Shown one piece after another: positions 1-8,139 of a stretch of DNA of 64,000 nt (positions within the stretch are counted from its first letter, which is position 1; the number at the start of each line of letters is the position of its first letter). The stretch spans positions 27,794 to 91,793 of the forward strand of contig VAYN01000007.1 in NCBI GenBank assembly GCA_005885405.1, read 5' to 3'. A program made the position numbers and the translations under genes. The notes under the pieces were generated by a model that had not been told where the DNA came from, made no database searches, and saw only the letters and a program-made list of their open reading frames with translations. This DNA is from Actinomycetota bacterium. GTDB lineage: Bacteria; Actinomycetota; Thermoleophilia; Solirubrobacterales; 70-9.

Positions 1-697
1 TGATCGTCAGGCCGGTGTCGGCGGCGAGCTTCTCGCGCATCTTGTCGGCGAACTCGGGGTGGGTGTTGAGGCCGGTGCCGGTGGCGGTGCCGCCGAGTGG
101 GATCTGGCCGACCCGCCGCAGCGTCCCCTCGACGCGTTGGACGCCGAGGCGGACCTGCGCGGCGTAACCGCCGAACTCCTGGCCAAGCGTGACCGGGACG
201 GCGTCCATCAGGTGGGTGCGGCCGGCCTTGACGACGTCGGCGAACTGCCTCGACTTCTCCGCCAGGGCGGCCTCGAGGGCGCCCATCGCCGGCAGCAGGT
301 CGTGGCTGACCTCGTCTAGCGCCGCCAGGTGGACGGCGGAGGGGAAGACATCGTTCGAGGACTGGCCCATGTTGACGTGGTCGTTGGCATGGGTCTCGCC
401 CCCGGCAAGGTTGGCGATCACCTCGTTGGCGTTCATGTTCGAGGAGGTGCCGGAGCCGGTCTGGAAGACGTCGACCGGGAACTGATCGTCGTGCTCGCCA
501 TTGGCGATCGCCTCGCCGGCGGCCGAAATCCGCTCCGCGAGGTCGCCGTCGAGCAGGCCGAGGGCGCCGTTCGCGTCCGCCGCCGCGCCCTTGATCCGGC
601 CCAGCCAGCGCACCACCGGCACCGGCACCCGCTCGCCCGAGACCGGGAAGTTGTCAACCGCTTTCGTCGTCTCGCCGCCCCACAACTGCTCTGCCAT
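1..697 (-). CDS. fumC: Class II fumarase, N-terminal part (3' end outside window)
   Basis: Interconverts fumarate and malate in the TCA cycle (cytosolic tetramer). About 232 codons are visible and the frame stays open to the window edge. The N-terminal half shows class II fumarase signatures: [10 protein letters not shown] near residue 12, [18 protein letters not shown] (active-site region) and [18 protein letters not shown]. The start at 697 has a GAGGAG Shine-Dalgarno sequence 4-9 nt upstream. The N-terminus is short compared with typical FumC, beginning almost at the conserved WGxxT segment. The lipoprotein gene at 711-1181 ends 13 nt upstream on the same strand, so the two are probably cotranscribed. 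Aspartate ammonia-lyase is a relative, but SSNDVFP and HANDHVN fit fumarase better. Confidence 0.88.
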   Translation of the reverse strand, partial: MAEQLWGGETTKAVDNFPVSGERVPVPVVRWLGRIKGAAADANGALGLLDGDLAERISAAGEAIANGEHDDQFPVDVFQTGSGTSSNMNANEVIANLAGGETHANDHVNMGQSSNDVFPSAVHLAALDEVSHDLLPAMGALEAALAEKSRQFADVVKAGRTHLMDAVPVTLGQEFGGYAAQVRLGVQRVEGTLRRVGQIPLGGTATGTGLNTHPEFADKMREKLAADTGLTI

Positions 698-710
698 GCG
701 TCTCCTCAGT

Positions 711-1181
711 TCAACCGTTGTCTTTTCCGGCAGCGTATCCATCGCGATAAGCACGCAAGAACGCGGGGGAGAGCGGCTGCTTGCCCGGGGCGTAGCGGGC
801 GGCGACGGTGAGGCGGCGGACGAGGTCGGAGTGGATCCCTTCGCTCTCCTCGCTCCCACCCTGCACGGCGCCGAGCAGGTAGCCGAGCTGGACGGCCGCG
901 TCTCCGCCGGCGTCGGCCCGCGCCTCGGCGTTGAGCTTCGTCGCAGTCTCGATCAGCGCTTCGCCGACCCGGGTCAGGTCGCCGCTTGATTGGTTGCGGA
1001 CGAGGCATTCGCTGATCAACGTCTCGCCTTCGAGGAGAACTTCGTCTGGCGCTGCGGTCAGCGCCCGCGCATAGGCCTCAGGCCCTTCGAGGCATGCGGT
1101 CGGCGTCGAGTCGTCGGAGTTGCCGCAGCCAACTACGAGGGCGAGGGCGAGGAGGAAGACGGTGGCGGCGAAGACGCGCAC
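711..1181 (-). CDS. Predicted secreted lipoprotein of unknown function
   Basis: 156 residues. The N-terminus is a lipoprotein signal peptide: short basic n-region, hydrophobic stretch FLLALALV, then lipobox VVGC, giving a mature lipidated Cys near residue 19. The remainder is Ala/Glu-rich and looks helical; I recognise no enzymatic motif. A GTG start at 1181 is preceded by a TAGGAT hexamer at 1188-1193 (6 nt gap), consistent with a leaderless transcript. It lies directly upstream of fumC on the same strand. Function unknown; the lipoprotein call is based on the signal peptide alone. Confidence 0.6.
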   Translation of the reverse strand: MRVFAATVFLLALALVVGCGNSDDSTPTACLEGPEAYARALTAAPDEVLLEGETLISECLVRNQSSGDLTRVGEALIETATKLNAEARADAGGDAAVQLGYLLGAVQGGSEESEGIHSDLVRRLTVAARYAPGKQPLSPAFLRAYRDGYAAGKDNG

Positions 1182-1187
1182 CGGCGC

Positions 1188-1193
1188 ATCCTA
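1188..1193 (-). promoter_or_regulatory. -10 hexamer TAGGAT, leaderless promoter candidate for lipoprotein gene
   Basis: TAGGAT on the minus strand ends 6 nt before the GTG at 1181, which would place the transcription start at or next to the start codon. Confidence 0.45.
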
Positions 1194-1223
1194 TGTATCT
1201 GCACGCCTCGGCTCGTGGGGCGG

Positions 1224-1916
1224 CTAGTCGCCGTGCGGACGGGCGGAGACGCCGCCGGTCAGAACCTGCCCGATGCCGCCGGGCGGTCCGGCGGGGGCGC
1301 GCGGTGCGGCCTTTGGTTTCTTCTTCTTGCTCGGCTTGACGCCGGTGAAGTTGACCGCCATCACTTCGACCCATTCGGCGAGCTGGAACATCGGCGCGAC
1401 CGCGTGGTTCCAGGAGAGGTGGAGGTGGTTGCCGCAGCCGTGGCCGGCGTCGCCGTCATAGCCAACCCAGCGGAAGGGCGGCACCGGTTTGTTCTGTTCG
1501 GGCTCGGCGAAGAGGGCGAGGCGGGTGATCCCGGCCCAGTTGGCGTCGCATTTGCTGCTTGGGGTGAGCGGGACGATGTCAACCGCGAGCCCGTTGTAGT
1601 GATCGGAGTTTTTGACGTGGCAGCCGTTGCAGCCGGCGTGTTCGCCGTTGGGCAGCGGGCCGGAATAGCCATCGGTGACGTAGATCGGGTACCGGGCGGC
1701 GATCCAGCGCAGGTTGGGGATGATCCGCTGGTCGACCATGTCGCCTTCGGCGTGGGGGATCGAGGCCGGGATAGGGACGATCTTTCCCGCCGCGTAGACG
1801 ACCCGGGTCGTCGGGGCCGCCTCGGCGTAGGCGCAGACGGCGAACAGGGGCGCCAGGGAGGCCAGGAAGATGGCGAGGGCGCGGGCCCAGGCGCTGGCGA
1901 GGAGACGGTGGCTCAC
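1224..1916 (-). CDS. Secreted M15-like (VanY/DD-peptidase type) zinc peptidase
   Basis: Likely extracytoplasmic peptidoglycan or peptide hydrolase. With the GTG start at 1916 the protein has 230 residues and begins with a clear signal peptide ending near AYAEAAP. The open frame runs further upstream; an ATG at 1979 is the alternative start. The putative zinc site follows M15 logic: SDHYNGLAVD (His and Asp ligands) and, about 60 residues later, NHLHLSW (His). A CNGC pair before the first motif may form a disulfide. The C-terminus is a lysine/proline/alanine-rich tail. The N-terminal DGYSG segment also fits the M15 fold. The true substrate is unknown; family assignment rests on motif spacing. 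Confidence 0.6.
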   Translation of the reverse strand: MSHRLLASAWARALAIFLASLAPLFAVCAYAEAAPTTRVVYAAGKIVPIPASIPHAEGDMVDQRIIPNLRWIAARYPIYVTDGYSGPLPNGEHAGCNGCHVKNSDHYNGLAVDIVPLTPSSKCDANWAGITRLALFAEPEQNKPVPPFRWVGYDGDAGHGCGNHLHLSWNHAVAPMFQLAEWVEVMAVNFTGVKPSKKKKPKAAPRAPAGPPGGIGQVLTGGVSARPHGD

Positions 1917-2002
1917 TCCCGCCTTATCGGCCGTACGACGCCCGTCGCTTGAATCCTGCCCTGGATATCTCCCCGGCATGAGGTAGTTCGAACACGGCGG
2001 GA

Positions 2003-2008
2003 TAGGGT
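2003..2008 (+). promoter_or_regulatory. -10 hexamer TAGGGT, leaderless promoter candidate
   Basis: TAGGGT ends 7 nt before the GTG at 2016 of the ThDP enzyme gene; no convincing -35 element was seen. Confidence 0.45.
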
Positions 2009-2015
2009 TCGATTC

Positions 2016-3614
2016 GTGCCGACCGTTCGCGAAGCGACCTTCGACCTTTTCCGGGAGCACGGGATGACGACGATGTTCGGCAACCCGGGCTCGACCGAGC
2101 TGCCGATGCTGGCCGACTTTCCCGGCGACTTCCGCTACGTCCTCGGCCTGCAGGAGGCGGTCGTGGTCGGGATGGCCGACGGGTTCGCGCAGGCGTCGGG
2201 GAAGACGACGGTCGTCAACCTCCACACGGCGCCTGGCGTCGGCAACGCGATGGGGGCGATCTTCAACGCCCAGGCGAACCACTCGCCGCTCTTGATCACC
2301 GCGGGACAGCAGGCGCGGGCGCAGATCACCCTGCAGGCGAACCTGACCAACCGCGACGCGACCCGGATGCCGCACCCGCTGGTCAAGTGGAGCTTCGAGC
2401 CGCCGCGGGCCGAGGACGTGCCACTGGCGCTTGCCCACGGCGCCCACCTTGCCGGCCTGGCGCCGCGCGGCCCCGTCTTCGTCTCGCTGCCGATGGACGA
2501 CTGGTACGCCGAGGTCGACGAGAAGGACACCCAGGCGGCGATCGCGCGCAGGGTCGACGGCCGCGCCGTCGCCGACCCCGAGGCGGTGCGGGCGCTGGCC
2601 GCGCGCCTCGACGCGGCGACGAATCCCGTCCTCGTCGCCGGCCCCGACATCGACACCGCCGGCGCCTGGGACACCGCCGTTGCCCTCGCCGAGCGCCAGC
2701 GGCTCCCGGTCTGGGCCTCGCCTGCGACCGGCGGCGTCCGCCTCGGCTTCCCCGAGAACCACCCGAACTTCCGCGGCGTCCTGCCACCGGCGATCGGCCC
2801 GGTCGGGCAGACGCTCGAGGGCCACGACCTCGTCCTCATCGCCGGCAGCTCGGTCTTCCCGTACTACCCGCACATTCCCGGGCCGCTGCTGCCCGAGGGG
2901 GCGGAGCTGGTCGCGATCACCAGCGACCCTGACGAGGCTGTGCGGGCGCCGATGGGCGACGCGATCGTCGCCGACGTCGGCCTGACGCTGGCGGCGCTGC
3001 TGGAGGCGGTGCCGGAGTCATCGCGCCAGGCGCCGGAGCCGAACCCCGGGCCGCAGGAAATCCCGGCCGAGGACCCCCTCAACGCCTCGACCGTCCACAC
3101 CGCGTTGGCCGAAGCGATGCCCGAGGACGCGATCGTCGTCCTCGAGTCGCCGTCGAGCACGCTGGCGCTGCGCAACCAGCTGCGGATCTCGCGCCCCGGC
3201 AGCTACTACTTCAGCGCCGGCGGCGGCCTCGGCTTCGGCCTCGCCGCCTCGGTCGGCGTCCAACTCGCCCAGCCCGACCGTCCCGTCGTCTGCGTCCTCG
3301 GCGAGGGCTCGGCCCAGTACGCGATCACCGCCTTCTGGAGCGCCGTCGCCTACCAAGCTCCTGTCACCTTCCTCGTCCTCCAGAACTCCGAGTACGCGAT
3401 CCTCAAGTGGTTCGCCGAAGTCGAGCAGGTCAACGCCGCCCCCGGCCTCGACCTGCCGAAGCTGAACGTCGCCTCGGTTGCCGAGGGGTACGGGGTGAAC
3501 GCGACCCGTGCGAGCAGCCGCGACGAGGTCGCCGGCGCCCTCAGTTCCGCTCTCGCCTCCTCGCAGCCCGAGCTGGTCGAAGTCCCGGTAGCGCCGGGCA
3601 TGTCCCTGTTCTAA
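2016..3614 (+). CDS. ThDP-dependent decarboxylase, benzoylformate-decarboxylase-like
   Basis: 532 residues, the usual length of ThDP decarboxylases. It closely follows the benzoylformate decarboxylase (MdlC) pattern: FGNPGSTELP (the Ser26 equivalent), LQEAVVVGMADGFAQ (ThDP Glu), NLHTAPG (the His70 equivalent), PLVKWSFEP, RAPMGDAIVADVG, and the C-terminal ThDP/Mg motif starting GEGSAQY and reaching QNSEYAI. The expected reaction is decarboxylation of an aromatic or other 2-oxo acid to an aldehyde. Aligned by eye, the second catalytic histidine of MdlC (His281) is Tyr here, in VFPYYPHIPG, with a His two residues on, so the substrate or reaction may differ. The GTG start is preceded by a TAGGGT -10. 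The dehydrogenase gene follows on the same strand; an acetolactate-synthase-like role is the alternative. Confidence 0.75.
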   Translation: MPTVREATFDLFREHGMTTMFGNPGSTELPMLADFPGDFRYVLGLQEAVVVGMADGFAQASGKTTVVNLHTAPGVGNAMGAIFNAQANHSPLLITAGQQARAQITLQANLTNRDATRMPHPLVKWSFEPPRAEDVPLALAHGAHLAGLAPRGPVFVSLPMDDWYAEVDEKDTQAAIARRVDGRAVADPEAVRALAARLDAATNPVLVAGPDIDTAGAWDTAVALAERQRLPVWASPATGGVRLGFPENHPNFRGVLPPAIGPVGQTLEGHDLVLIAGSSVFPYYPHIPGPLLPEGAELVAITSDPDEAVRAPMGDAIVADVGLTLAALLEAVPESSRQAPEPNPGPQEIPAEDPLNASTVHTALAEAMPEDAIVVLESPSSTLALRNQLRISRPGSYYFSAGGGLGFGLAASVGVQLAQPDRPVVCVLGEGSAQYAITAFWSAVAYQAPVTFLVLQNSEYAILKWFAEVEQVNAAPGLDLPKLNVASVAEGYGVNATRASSRDEVAGALSSALASSQPELVEVPVAPGMSLF

Positions 3615-3616
3615 GT

Positions 3617-3657
3617 CGTGGTTCCTTTGTCCGCCATAAGAGGACAAAAGAACCACG
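3617..3657 (+). repeat. Palindrome P1, second copy at 38354-38394
   Basis: Imperfect inverted repeat: arms 3617-3632 and 3642-3657 (16 bp, one mismatch) around a 9-nt loop, starting 3 nt after the stop of the preceding gene. Extended over 45 nt, it matches 38354-38398 at 38 of 45 positions without gaps, so this is a dispersed repeat and not just a local terminator. It covers the most upstream GTG (3618) of the next open frame. Confidence 0.8.
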
Positions 3658-3692
3658 GAACGACGTCGGTCCTGCCGCCGCCAAGCCAGCCG

Positions 3693-6617
3693 GTGGCGGA
3701 CCGGGCGCCGGACGAGCTCGCGGACGGCGTCGCCGCGCCGCTGCGGCGCGACCTCGAGCAGCTGCTCGGCGCCGATCGAGTCCTGCACCGGGTCAGCGAC
3801 CTCGTCTCCTACGCCTCCGACGCCAGCCCCTACCGGCGCTTTCCGCGGGCGGTGGTCGAGGCGCGCGATGCCGAGGACGTCGCCAAGGTCTTGCGCTTCG
3901 GACGGGAGCGCGACATCCCCGTCACCTTCCGCGCCGGCGGCACCAGCCTCAACGGGCAGGGCCAGAGCGACGGCATCCTCGTTGACGTCCGCAAGCACTG
4001 GGGCGGGGTCAGGGTCGAGGACGACGGCATCCGCGCCCGCGTGAAGCCGGGGACGATCCTCGGCCACGCCAACCGCGTCCTCGCCCCGCACGGGCGCAAA
4101 CTCGGCCCCGACCCGGCCAGCACCGACGTCTGCACGGTCGGCGGCGTCGTCGCCAACAACTCGGGCGGCATGCGCTGCGGCGTCACCAAGGACTCCTACT
4201 CGACGGTGCGGGAGATGACCTTTGTGCTGCCGTCGGGGACGGTCATCGACACCGGCGCGCCAGACGCGGCCGAGCGCTTCGCCGCCGCCGAGCCGGAGCT
4301 GGTCGCCGGCCTGGAGGCGATCCGCGACGAGATCCGCGCCGACGCCGAGCTCGCTGAGCGGATCCGCCGCAAGTTCGCGATCAAGAACACGACCGGCTAC
4401 CGCCTCTGCGCCTTCCTCGACGCCGAAGAGCCGCTGGAGATCTTCCGCCGCCTCCTCGTCGGCTCCGAGGGAACGCTCGCCTTCATCGCCGAGGTCGTCT
4501 TCGAGACGGTCCCGGTCTCGCCGGTGACGACGACCGCCTGGGTCCACTTCCCCGGAATCGACGAGGCCGTCGCCCCCGTCGGCGATCTCGTCGCCTCGGG
4601 GGCGACCGCGGTCGAGCTGATGGTGGCGCCGGCGCTGATCACCGCCGCCTGGAACATGGTCGGGGCACCGCAGGAGTGGAAAGAGTTGCCGCCCGAGTCG
4701 GCGGTGCTGCTGGTCGAGTTCGGCGGCGCCGACGAGGGCGACCTCGCGGCGCAGGTCCTGCGCGCCGAAGCGATCCTCGGCTCCCACGAGACGATCCGCC
4801 CCCTCGAGTTCACCCGCGAGCCGGAGGCGATCGAGCTCGCCTGGCGGGTGCGCGAGGGCCTGCACGGCCTGATCGGGCGGGTGCGGCCGGAGGGGACGGC
4901 GCTGATCGTCGAGGACGTCTGCGTGCCGCCGGCGCGGATCGCCGAAGGGGCCAAGGACCTGCAGGCGCTGCTCGGCGAGCACGGCTTCCTGCCCGGCGTC
5001 GCCGGCCACGCCAGCGCCGGGAACCTCCACTTCATGCTGACCCCGGACTTCGCCAAGCAGGAGGACCTCGAGCGCTACGAGGCATTCATGGGCGGCCTCG
5101 TCGAGCTGATCGTCGGCAAGTACGACGGCTCGCTCAAGGCCGAGCACGGGACCGGGGTGAACATGGCCCCTTATGTGGAGCGCGAGTGGGGGGAGAAGGC
5201 GACCGAGCTGATGTGGCGGCTGAAGCAGCTCGCCGACCCCGACGGCGTCCTCTCGCCCGACGTCATCCTCAGCCGCGACCCCGGCGTCCACTTGCGCGAC
5301 CTGAAAACGACGCCGGCGATCGAGGACTGGGGCGGGGCGACGACCTGCGTCGAGTGCGGCTTCTGCGAGCCGGTCTGCCCGAGCCGCAACCTGACGACGA
5401 CCCCGCGCCAGCGGATCGTCCTGCGGCGGGAGATGGCCCGCCAGCCCGAGGGCTCGCCGGTGCAGCGGGCGCTGCTGGCCGAGTACGACTACGACGCGCT
5501 GCAGACGTGCGCGACGGACGGGTCCTGCCAGATCGCCTGTCCGTTGGGGATTGATACGGGGCGGATGGTTAAGGAGCTGCGGGTGGCGCAGCATGGGGAG
5601 CGAGCGGAAAAGGCGGCACTTGCGGCGGCGAAGCGTTGGGGTGCCGTCGAGAAGATCTCTCGGCTGGCCCTCAGGGTCGGGGGGCCTTTGGCTCGCAGGA
5701 CGAAGCGGGGGAAGGGACTGCCCGGGGCGGCGCGTGATGGGGTGCCGGCGGCCGGGGGAGGAGAGGGTGACCCTCTCCGGACAACAGCGGGGAGGGTCCG
5801 GAGAGGGTCACCCTCTCCTCCAACCGGGGCGGCTGCGGTGTACGTGCCGAGCTGTACGAATCGGATTTTCGGTCCGTCATCCACCGAGTCCGCGAAAACG
5901 GTCCCTGGAGAGCCGTTTTCGCGGACTCGATCTGTGGTTGACGATCTTGTGATGGTTTCGGCGCGGGCTGGGATGCCGGTGGTGGTTCCGGAGGATGTGG
6001 CGGGGAGTTGCTGTGGATTGCCTTGGAGCTCGAAAGGGTTTGCCCAGGCTCATGCGCACAAGGCGAATGAGATGGTGGAGCGGTTGTGGGAGTGGAGTGG
6101 GGAGGGGGCGCTGCCGGTTGTGATCGATGCGGCGTCCTGCACGGGGGCGATTGCTGATCCGGCTGAGGGTGTGCTCTCGGAGGAGAACTCGGAGCGGCTC
6201 TCGAAGATCGAGATCGTCGATTCGGTTGCGTGGGCTTTGCGGTTGCTGCCGAACCTCGAGATCGACTCCAAGGTCGCTTCCGCGACGGTTCACCCGACCT
6301 GCGCGACCCGGCGCCTCGCCTTGGCGCACCCGCTCCGCATCCTCGCCAATGCCCTAGCCGACGACGTCTACATCGCCCCCTCCGCCACCTGCTGCGCCTT
6401 CGCCGGCGACCGCGGCATCACCCACCCCGAGCTCACCGCCTCCGCCACGCGCCCCCAGGCGGAAGAGCTAAGCGGCCGCCATTTCGACGCCTACCTCTCC
6501 ACCAATCGCACCTGCGAGATAGCGATGGAGCGGGCAACCAACCAGCCCTACGAGTCGGTGGTGTCCCTCCTAGAGCGCCTCACCCGAACTTCCCCAACCT
6601 CTACCCAGCCGAGATAG
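3693..6617 (+). CDS. FAD-linked oxidase / Fe-S oxidoreductase fusion (D-lactate or glycolate dehydrogenase type)
   Basis: Single-chain GlcD-GlcF-like or DldII-like enzyme, expected to oxidise a D-2-hydroxy acid at the membrane face. From the start: FAD-binding PCMH domain (TFRAGGTSLNGQ, VGGVVANNSGG), FAD-oxidase C domain (HASAGNLHF), two ferredoxin-type clusters (CVECGFCEPVCP, and CATDGSCQIACP), then CCG-type cysteine domains (PSCTNR, GSCCGLPWSSKG, PTCATRR, TCCAFAGDRG). The frame is open from GTG 3618, but that codon lies in the dispersed palindrome P1, so I prefer GTG 3693 (974 residues). Two perfect palindromes (5757-5821, 5885-5929) are read through in frame between the Fe-S and CCG parts, adding roughly 22 and 15 residues, and a 21-bp palindrome covers the stop codon. 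From about 5550 to 6240 codon use shifts from C-ending to T/G-ending codons. Confidence 0.82.
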   Translation: MADRAPDELADGVAAPLRRDLEQLLGADRVLHRVSDLVSYASDASPYRRFPRAVVEARDAEDVAKVLRFGRERDIPVTFRAGGTSLNGQGQSDGILVDVRKHWGGVRVEDDGIRARVKPGTILGHANRVLAPHGRKLGPDPASTDVCTVGGVVANNSGGMRCGVTKDSYSTVREMTFVLPSGTVIDTGAPDAAERFAAAEPELVAGLEAIRDEIRADAELAERIRRKFAIKNTTGYRLCAFLDAEEPLEIFRRLLVGSEGTLAFIAEVVFETVPVSPVTTTAWVHFPGIDEAVAPVGDLVASGATAVELMVAPALITAAWNMVGAPQEWKELPPESAVLLVEFGGADEGDLAAQVLRAEAILGSHETIRPLEFTREPEAIELAWRVREGLHGLIGRVRPEGTALIVEDVCVPPARIAEGAKDLQALLGEHGFLPGVAGHASAGNLHFMLTPDFAKQEDLERYEAFMGGLVELIVGKYDGSLKAEHGTGVNMAPYVEREWGEKATELMWRLKQLADPDGVLSPDVILSRDPGVHLRDLKTTPAIEDWGGATTCVECGFCEPVCPSRNLTTTPRQRIVLRREMARQPEGSPVQRALLAEYDYDALQTCATDGSCQIACPLGIDTGRMVKELRVAQHGERAEKAALAAAKRWGAVEKISRLALRVGGPLARRTKRGKGLPGAARDGVPAAGGGEGDPLRTTAGRVRRGSPSPPTGAAAVYVPSCTNRIFGPSSTESAKTVPGEPFSRTRSVVDDLVMVSARAGMPVVVPEDVAGSCCGLPWSSKGFAQAHAHKANEMVERLWEWSGEGALPVVIDAASCTGAIADPAEGVLSEENSERLSKIEIVDSVAWALRLLPNLEIDSKVASATVHPTCATRRLALAHPLRILANALADDVYIAPSATCCAFAGDRGITHPELTASATRPQAEELSGRHFDAYLSTNRTCEIAMERATNQPYESVVSLLERLTRTSPTSTQPR
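5757..5821 (+). repeat. Perfect 25-bp palindrome P3 inside a coding region
   Basis: Arms 5757-5781 and 5797-5821 are perfectly complementary over 25 bp around a 15-nt loop. Each arm is itself a palindrome (GGAGAGGGT-G-ACCCTCTCC), so a four-way nested structure is possible. It is translated in frame as a Gly/Arg/Pro/Ser-rich segment of the dehydrogenase. Confidence 0.9.
5885..5929 (+). repeat. Perfect 17-bp palindrome P4 inside a coding region
   Basis: Arms 5885-5901 and 5913-5929, perfect over 17 bp with an 11-nt loop. It is translated in frame between the conserved PSCTNRIFG segment and the VSARAG segment of the dehydrogenase, where related proteins by memory have only a short connection. 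Confidence 0.85.
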
Positions 6618-6635
6618 AGGTTGGGGAAGTTCGGG
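6583..6635 (+). terminator. Perfect 21-bp palindrome P5 across a stop codon, between convergent genes
   Basis: Arms 6583-6603 and 6615-6635, perfect over 21 bp with an 11-nt loop. The TAG stop of the dehydrogenase (6615-6617) forms the first bases of the right arm and the opposing SDR gene ends at 6637. There is no T-tract, so it may act as a bidirectional terminator or 3' stabiliser. Confidence 0.75.
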
Positions 6636-6636
6636 G

Positions 6637-7479
6637 CTAACCCGCGCTCTTCGCGTCGAGGTCCCGCACCAGCGCCCGCGTTTTCTCGTCCGTCTCCATC
6701 CGCTTGTCCAGCAGCGGGTTGATCAGGCCACGGAAGGCGGAGACATACCGCCACCATTTCGGGACGAAGATCCGCGGCGCCTGTTCCTCGATCCCGCGCA
6801 CCAGCCCCGCCCCCGCCTCTTCGGGACTGATCCGTTTCAGCAGCCACTCGGGGCTCAGTTCCCGGATCCGCGGCGACTCCTCCTGCTCGAAGGCGTCCTG
6901 GACCATCTTCGTGTCGACCCAGCCGAAGTAGGCGACGCTGGCGCTGGCGCCGTGCGGAGCCAGCTCCGCCCGCAACGTCCGCCCCAACGCCTCGACCCCG
7001 GCCTTGGCAACCGCGTAGGGGCTATTGCCAAACCCGTTGGCGAAGGCGTAGACGGAGGAGACGACGATCATCTGGCCGCGCCGCTCGACGATCTGCGGCA
7101 GCGCCGCCCGCACCGTCCGCCAGACGCCGAGCAGGTCGACTTCAAAGACGCGCTCCCATTCCTCGCCGGAGATCGAGCGCACCGTCGCGAACTGCTTCTG
7201 GGCGATGCCGGCGTTGGCGACGGCGACGTCGATGCCGCCGAACCGCTCGACGACCTCGGCGACGGCGTTCATCAGCGCGCTCTGGTCGGTGACGTCGCCG
7301 CCGAGCCCGATCGCGCGCGGGCCGATGCGCTCCGCCGCCTCCCGCGCCTCGTCCGCGTCGAGGTCGAGCACCGCCACCGAGGCGCCGCGCAGGTGCATCT
7401 GCCGCGCGGTCTCGAAGCCGATGCCGCGGGCGGCGCCGGTCACCAGCGCGACCTTGCCGTTCAAGTCGTAGCGCTCCAT
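6637..7479 (-). CDS. Short-chain dehydrogenase/reductase (classical SDR)
   Basis: 280 residues. Rossmann motif TGAARGIGF near residue 14, VANAGIA, VVSSVYAF (catalytic Ser) and SPYAVAKAG (Tyr and Lys of YxxxK) define an active classical SDR with NAD(P) specificity not determined; the Asp after the second strand (VLDLDAD) favours NAD. A C-terminal extension beyond the core (about residues 200-280) includes a segment IFVPKWWRYVSAFRGL that may associate with membranes. Start ATG 7479 with TAGGGT 9 nt upstream. Substrate unknown. It converges on the dehydrogenase gene across palindrome P5. Confidence 0.75.
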   Translation of the reverse strand: MERYDLNGKVALVTGAARGIGFETARQMHLRGASVAVLDLDADEAREAAERIGPRAIGLGGDVTDQSALMNAVAEVVERFGGIDVAVANAGIAQKQFATVRSISGEEWERVFEVDLLGVWRTVRAALPQIVERRGQMIVVSSVYAFANGFGNSPYAVAKAGVEALGRTLRAELAPHGASASVAYFGWVDTKMVQDAFEQEESPRIRELSPEWLLKRISPEEAGAGLVRGIEEQAPRIFVPKWWRYVSAFRGLINPLLDKRMETDEKTRALVRDLDAKSAG

Positions 7480-7488
7480 CGGCGCTGC

Positions 7489-7494
7489 ACCCTA
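7489..7494 (-). promoter_or_regulatory. -10 hexamer TAGGGT, leaderless promoter candidate for SDR gene
   Basis: TAGGGT on the minus strand ends 9 nt before the ATG at 7479. Confidence 0.4.
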
Positions 7495-7533
7495 GCGACC
7501 CGGCGCCACCCGTCTCCGCGCCGCCCCTCGCCT

Positions 7534-7539
7534 TAGGCT
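7534..7539 (+). promoter_or_regulatory. -10 hexamer TAGGCT, leaderless promoter candidate
   Basis: TAGGCT ends 6 nt before the GTG at 7546. It would drive the two-gene unit 7546-8583. Confidence 0.45.
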
Positions 7540-7545
7540 GCCCGC

Positions 7546-8139
7546 GTGCCCGACGCCTCCTCCGCTTACGCCGAGCTCGCCGCCGCCCGCGGCCTCGAGC
7601 AGCTGCCCGGCTTCGACCCCGGGCCGTTGACGCCGCTGATCGTCGAGGCCAAGGGCCAGCCGCTGCAACCGGCGGCGCGCGGGCAACTCGGCGAAGGGGT
7701 CGACGGCGTCGTCGGCCAGCTCGCCTACAGGCGCAACAAGACCTTCCGCTTTCACGTCGCCCTCACCGATGTTCCGGCGGCGACCGCCTTCGCGCCGCGC
7801 GTCTTCTGCATCCGCCGCGGCCGCAGCACCCGCGACGACGAGTTCTACGGCTTCGAGGCGCGCCACTCGAAGCTTTGGACCGAGAGCACGGCACTGAACG
7901 AGCGCTACGCGGTCAGCACCAGCCCCTACCAGGACCCGAACTGGCTGCGGCAGCTGTTCTCGCCGAGCTTCGTCGATTGGCTGGGGACGAAGCCGCCCGC
8001 CGACTTCTCCTTCGAGCTCGCCTACGGCGCCCTGCTCGGCAGCATCGAGGAGGACGACCCGGGCGCCGCCGGCCTCGCCGCGCTCTGCGACGCCACCGCG
8101 CACGTCGCCGACCGGATCCGCGGGGAGTGCGAGGAGTAG
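7546..8139 (+). CDS. Hypothetical protein (197 aa)
   Basis: I do not recognise the family. The sequence is soluble-looking with no signal peptide or membrane segment; it contains a central beta-rich portion (AYRRNKTFRFHVALTDV, VFCIRRGR) and a region rich in aromatic and acidic residues. GTG start supported by a TAGGCT -10 at 7534-7539. The stop codon is immediately followed by the ATG of the next gene (8140), so the two products are likely made together; the partner is a small membrane protein, which suggests a shared role at the membrane. Confidence 0.6.
   Translation: MPDASSAYAELAAARGLEQLPGFDPGPLTPLIVEAKGQPLQPAARGQLGEGVDGVVGQLAYRRNKTFRFHVALTDVPAATAFAPRVFCIRRGRSTRDDEFYGFEARHSKLWTESTALNERYAVSTSPYQDPNWLRQLFSPSFVDWLGTKPPADFSFELAYGALLGSIEEDDPGAAGLAALCDATAHVADRIRGECEE

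Noticed and set aside
3018-5594. 858-codon open frame on the minus strand opposite the ThDP and dehydrogenase genes
   Set aside because: It is a shadow frame in GC-rich DNA: highly biased Arg/Gly/Asp/Leu/Val composition without motifs, while the plus strand carries conserved enzymes over the same bases.
6630-6645. 14-nt word gggttagccccgaa shared (inverted) between 6630-6645 and the riboswitch near 39706
   Set aside because: Words of this length are expected by chance in a window of this size, and one copy is the end of a coding sequence.
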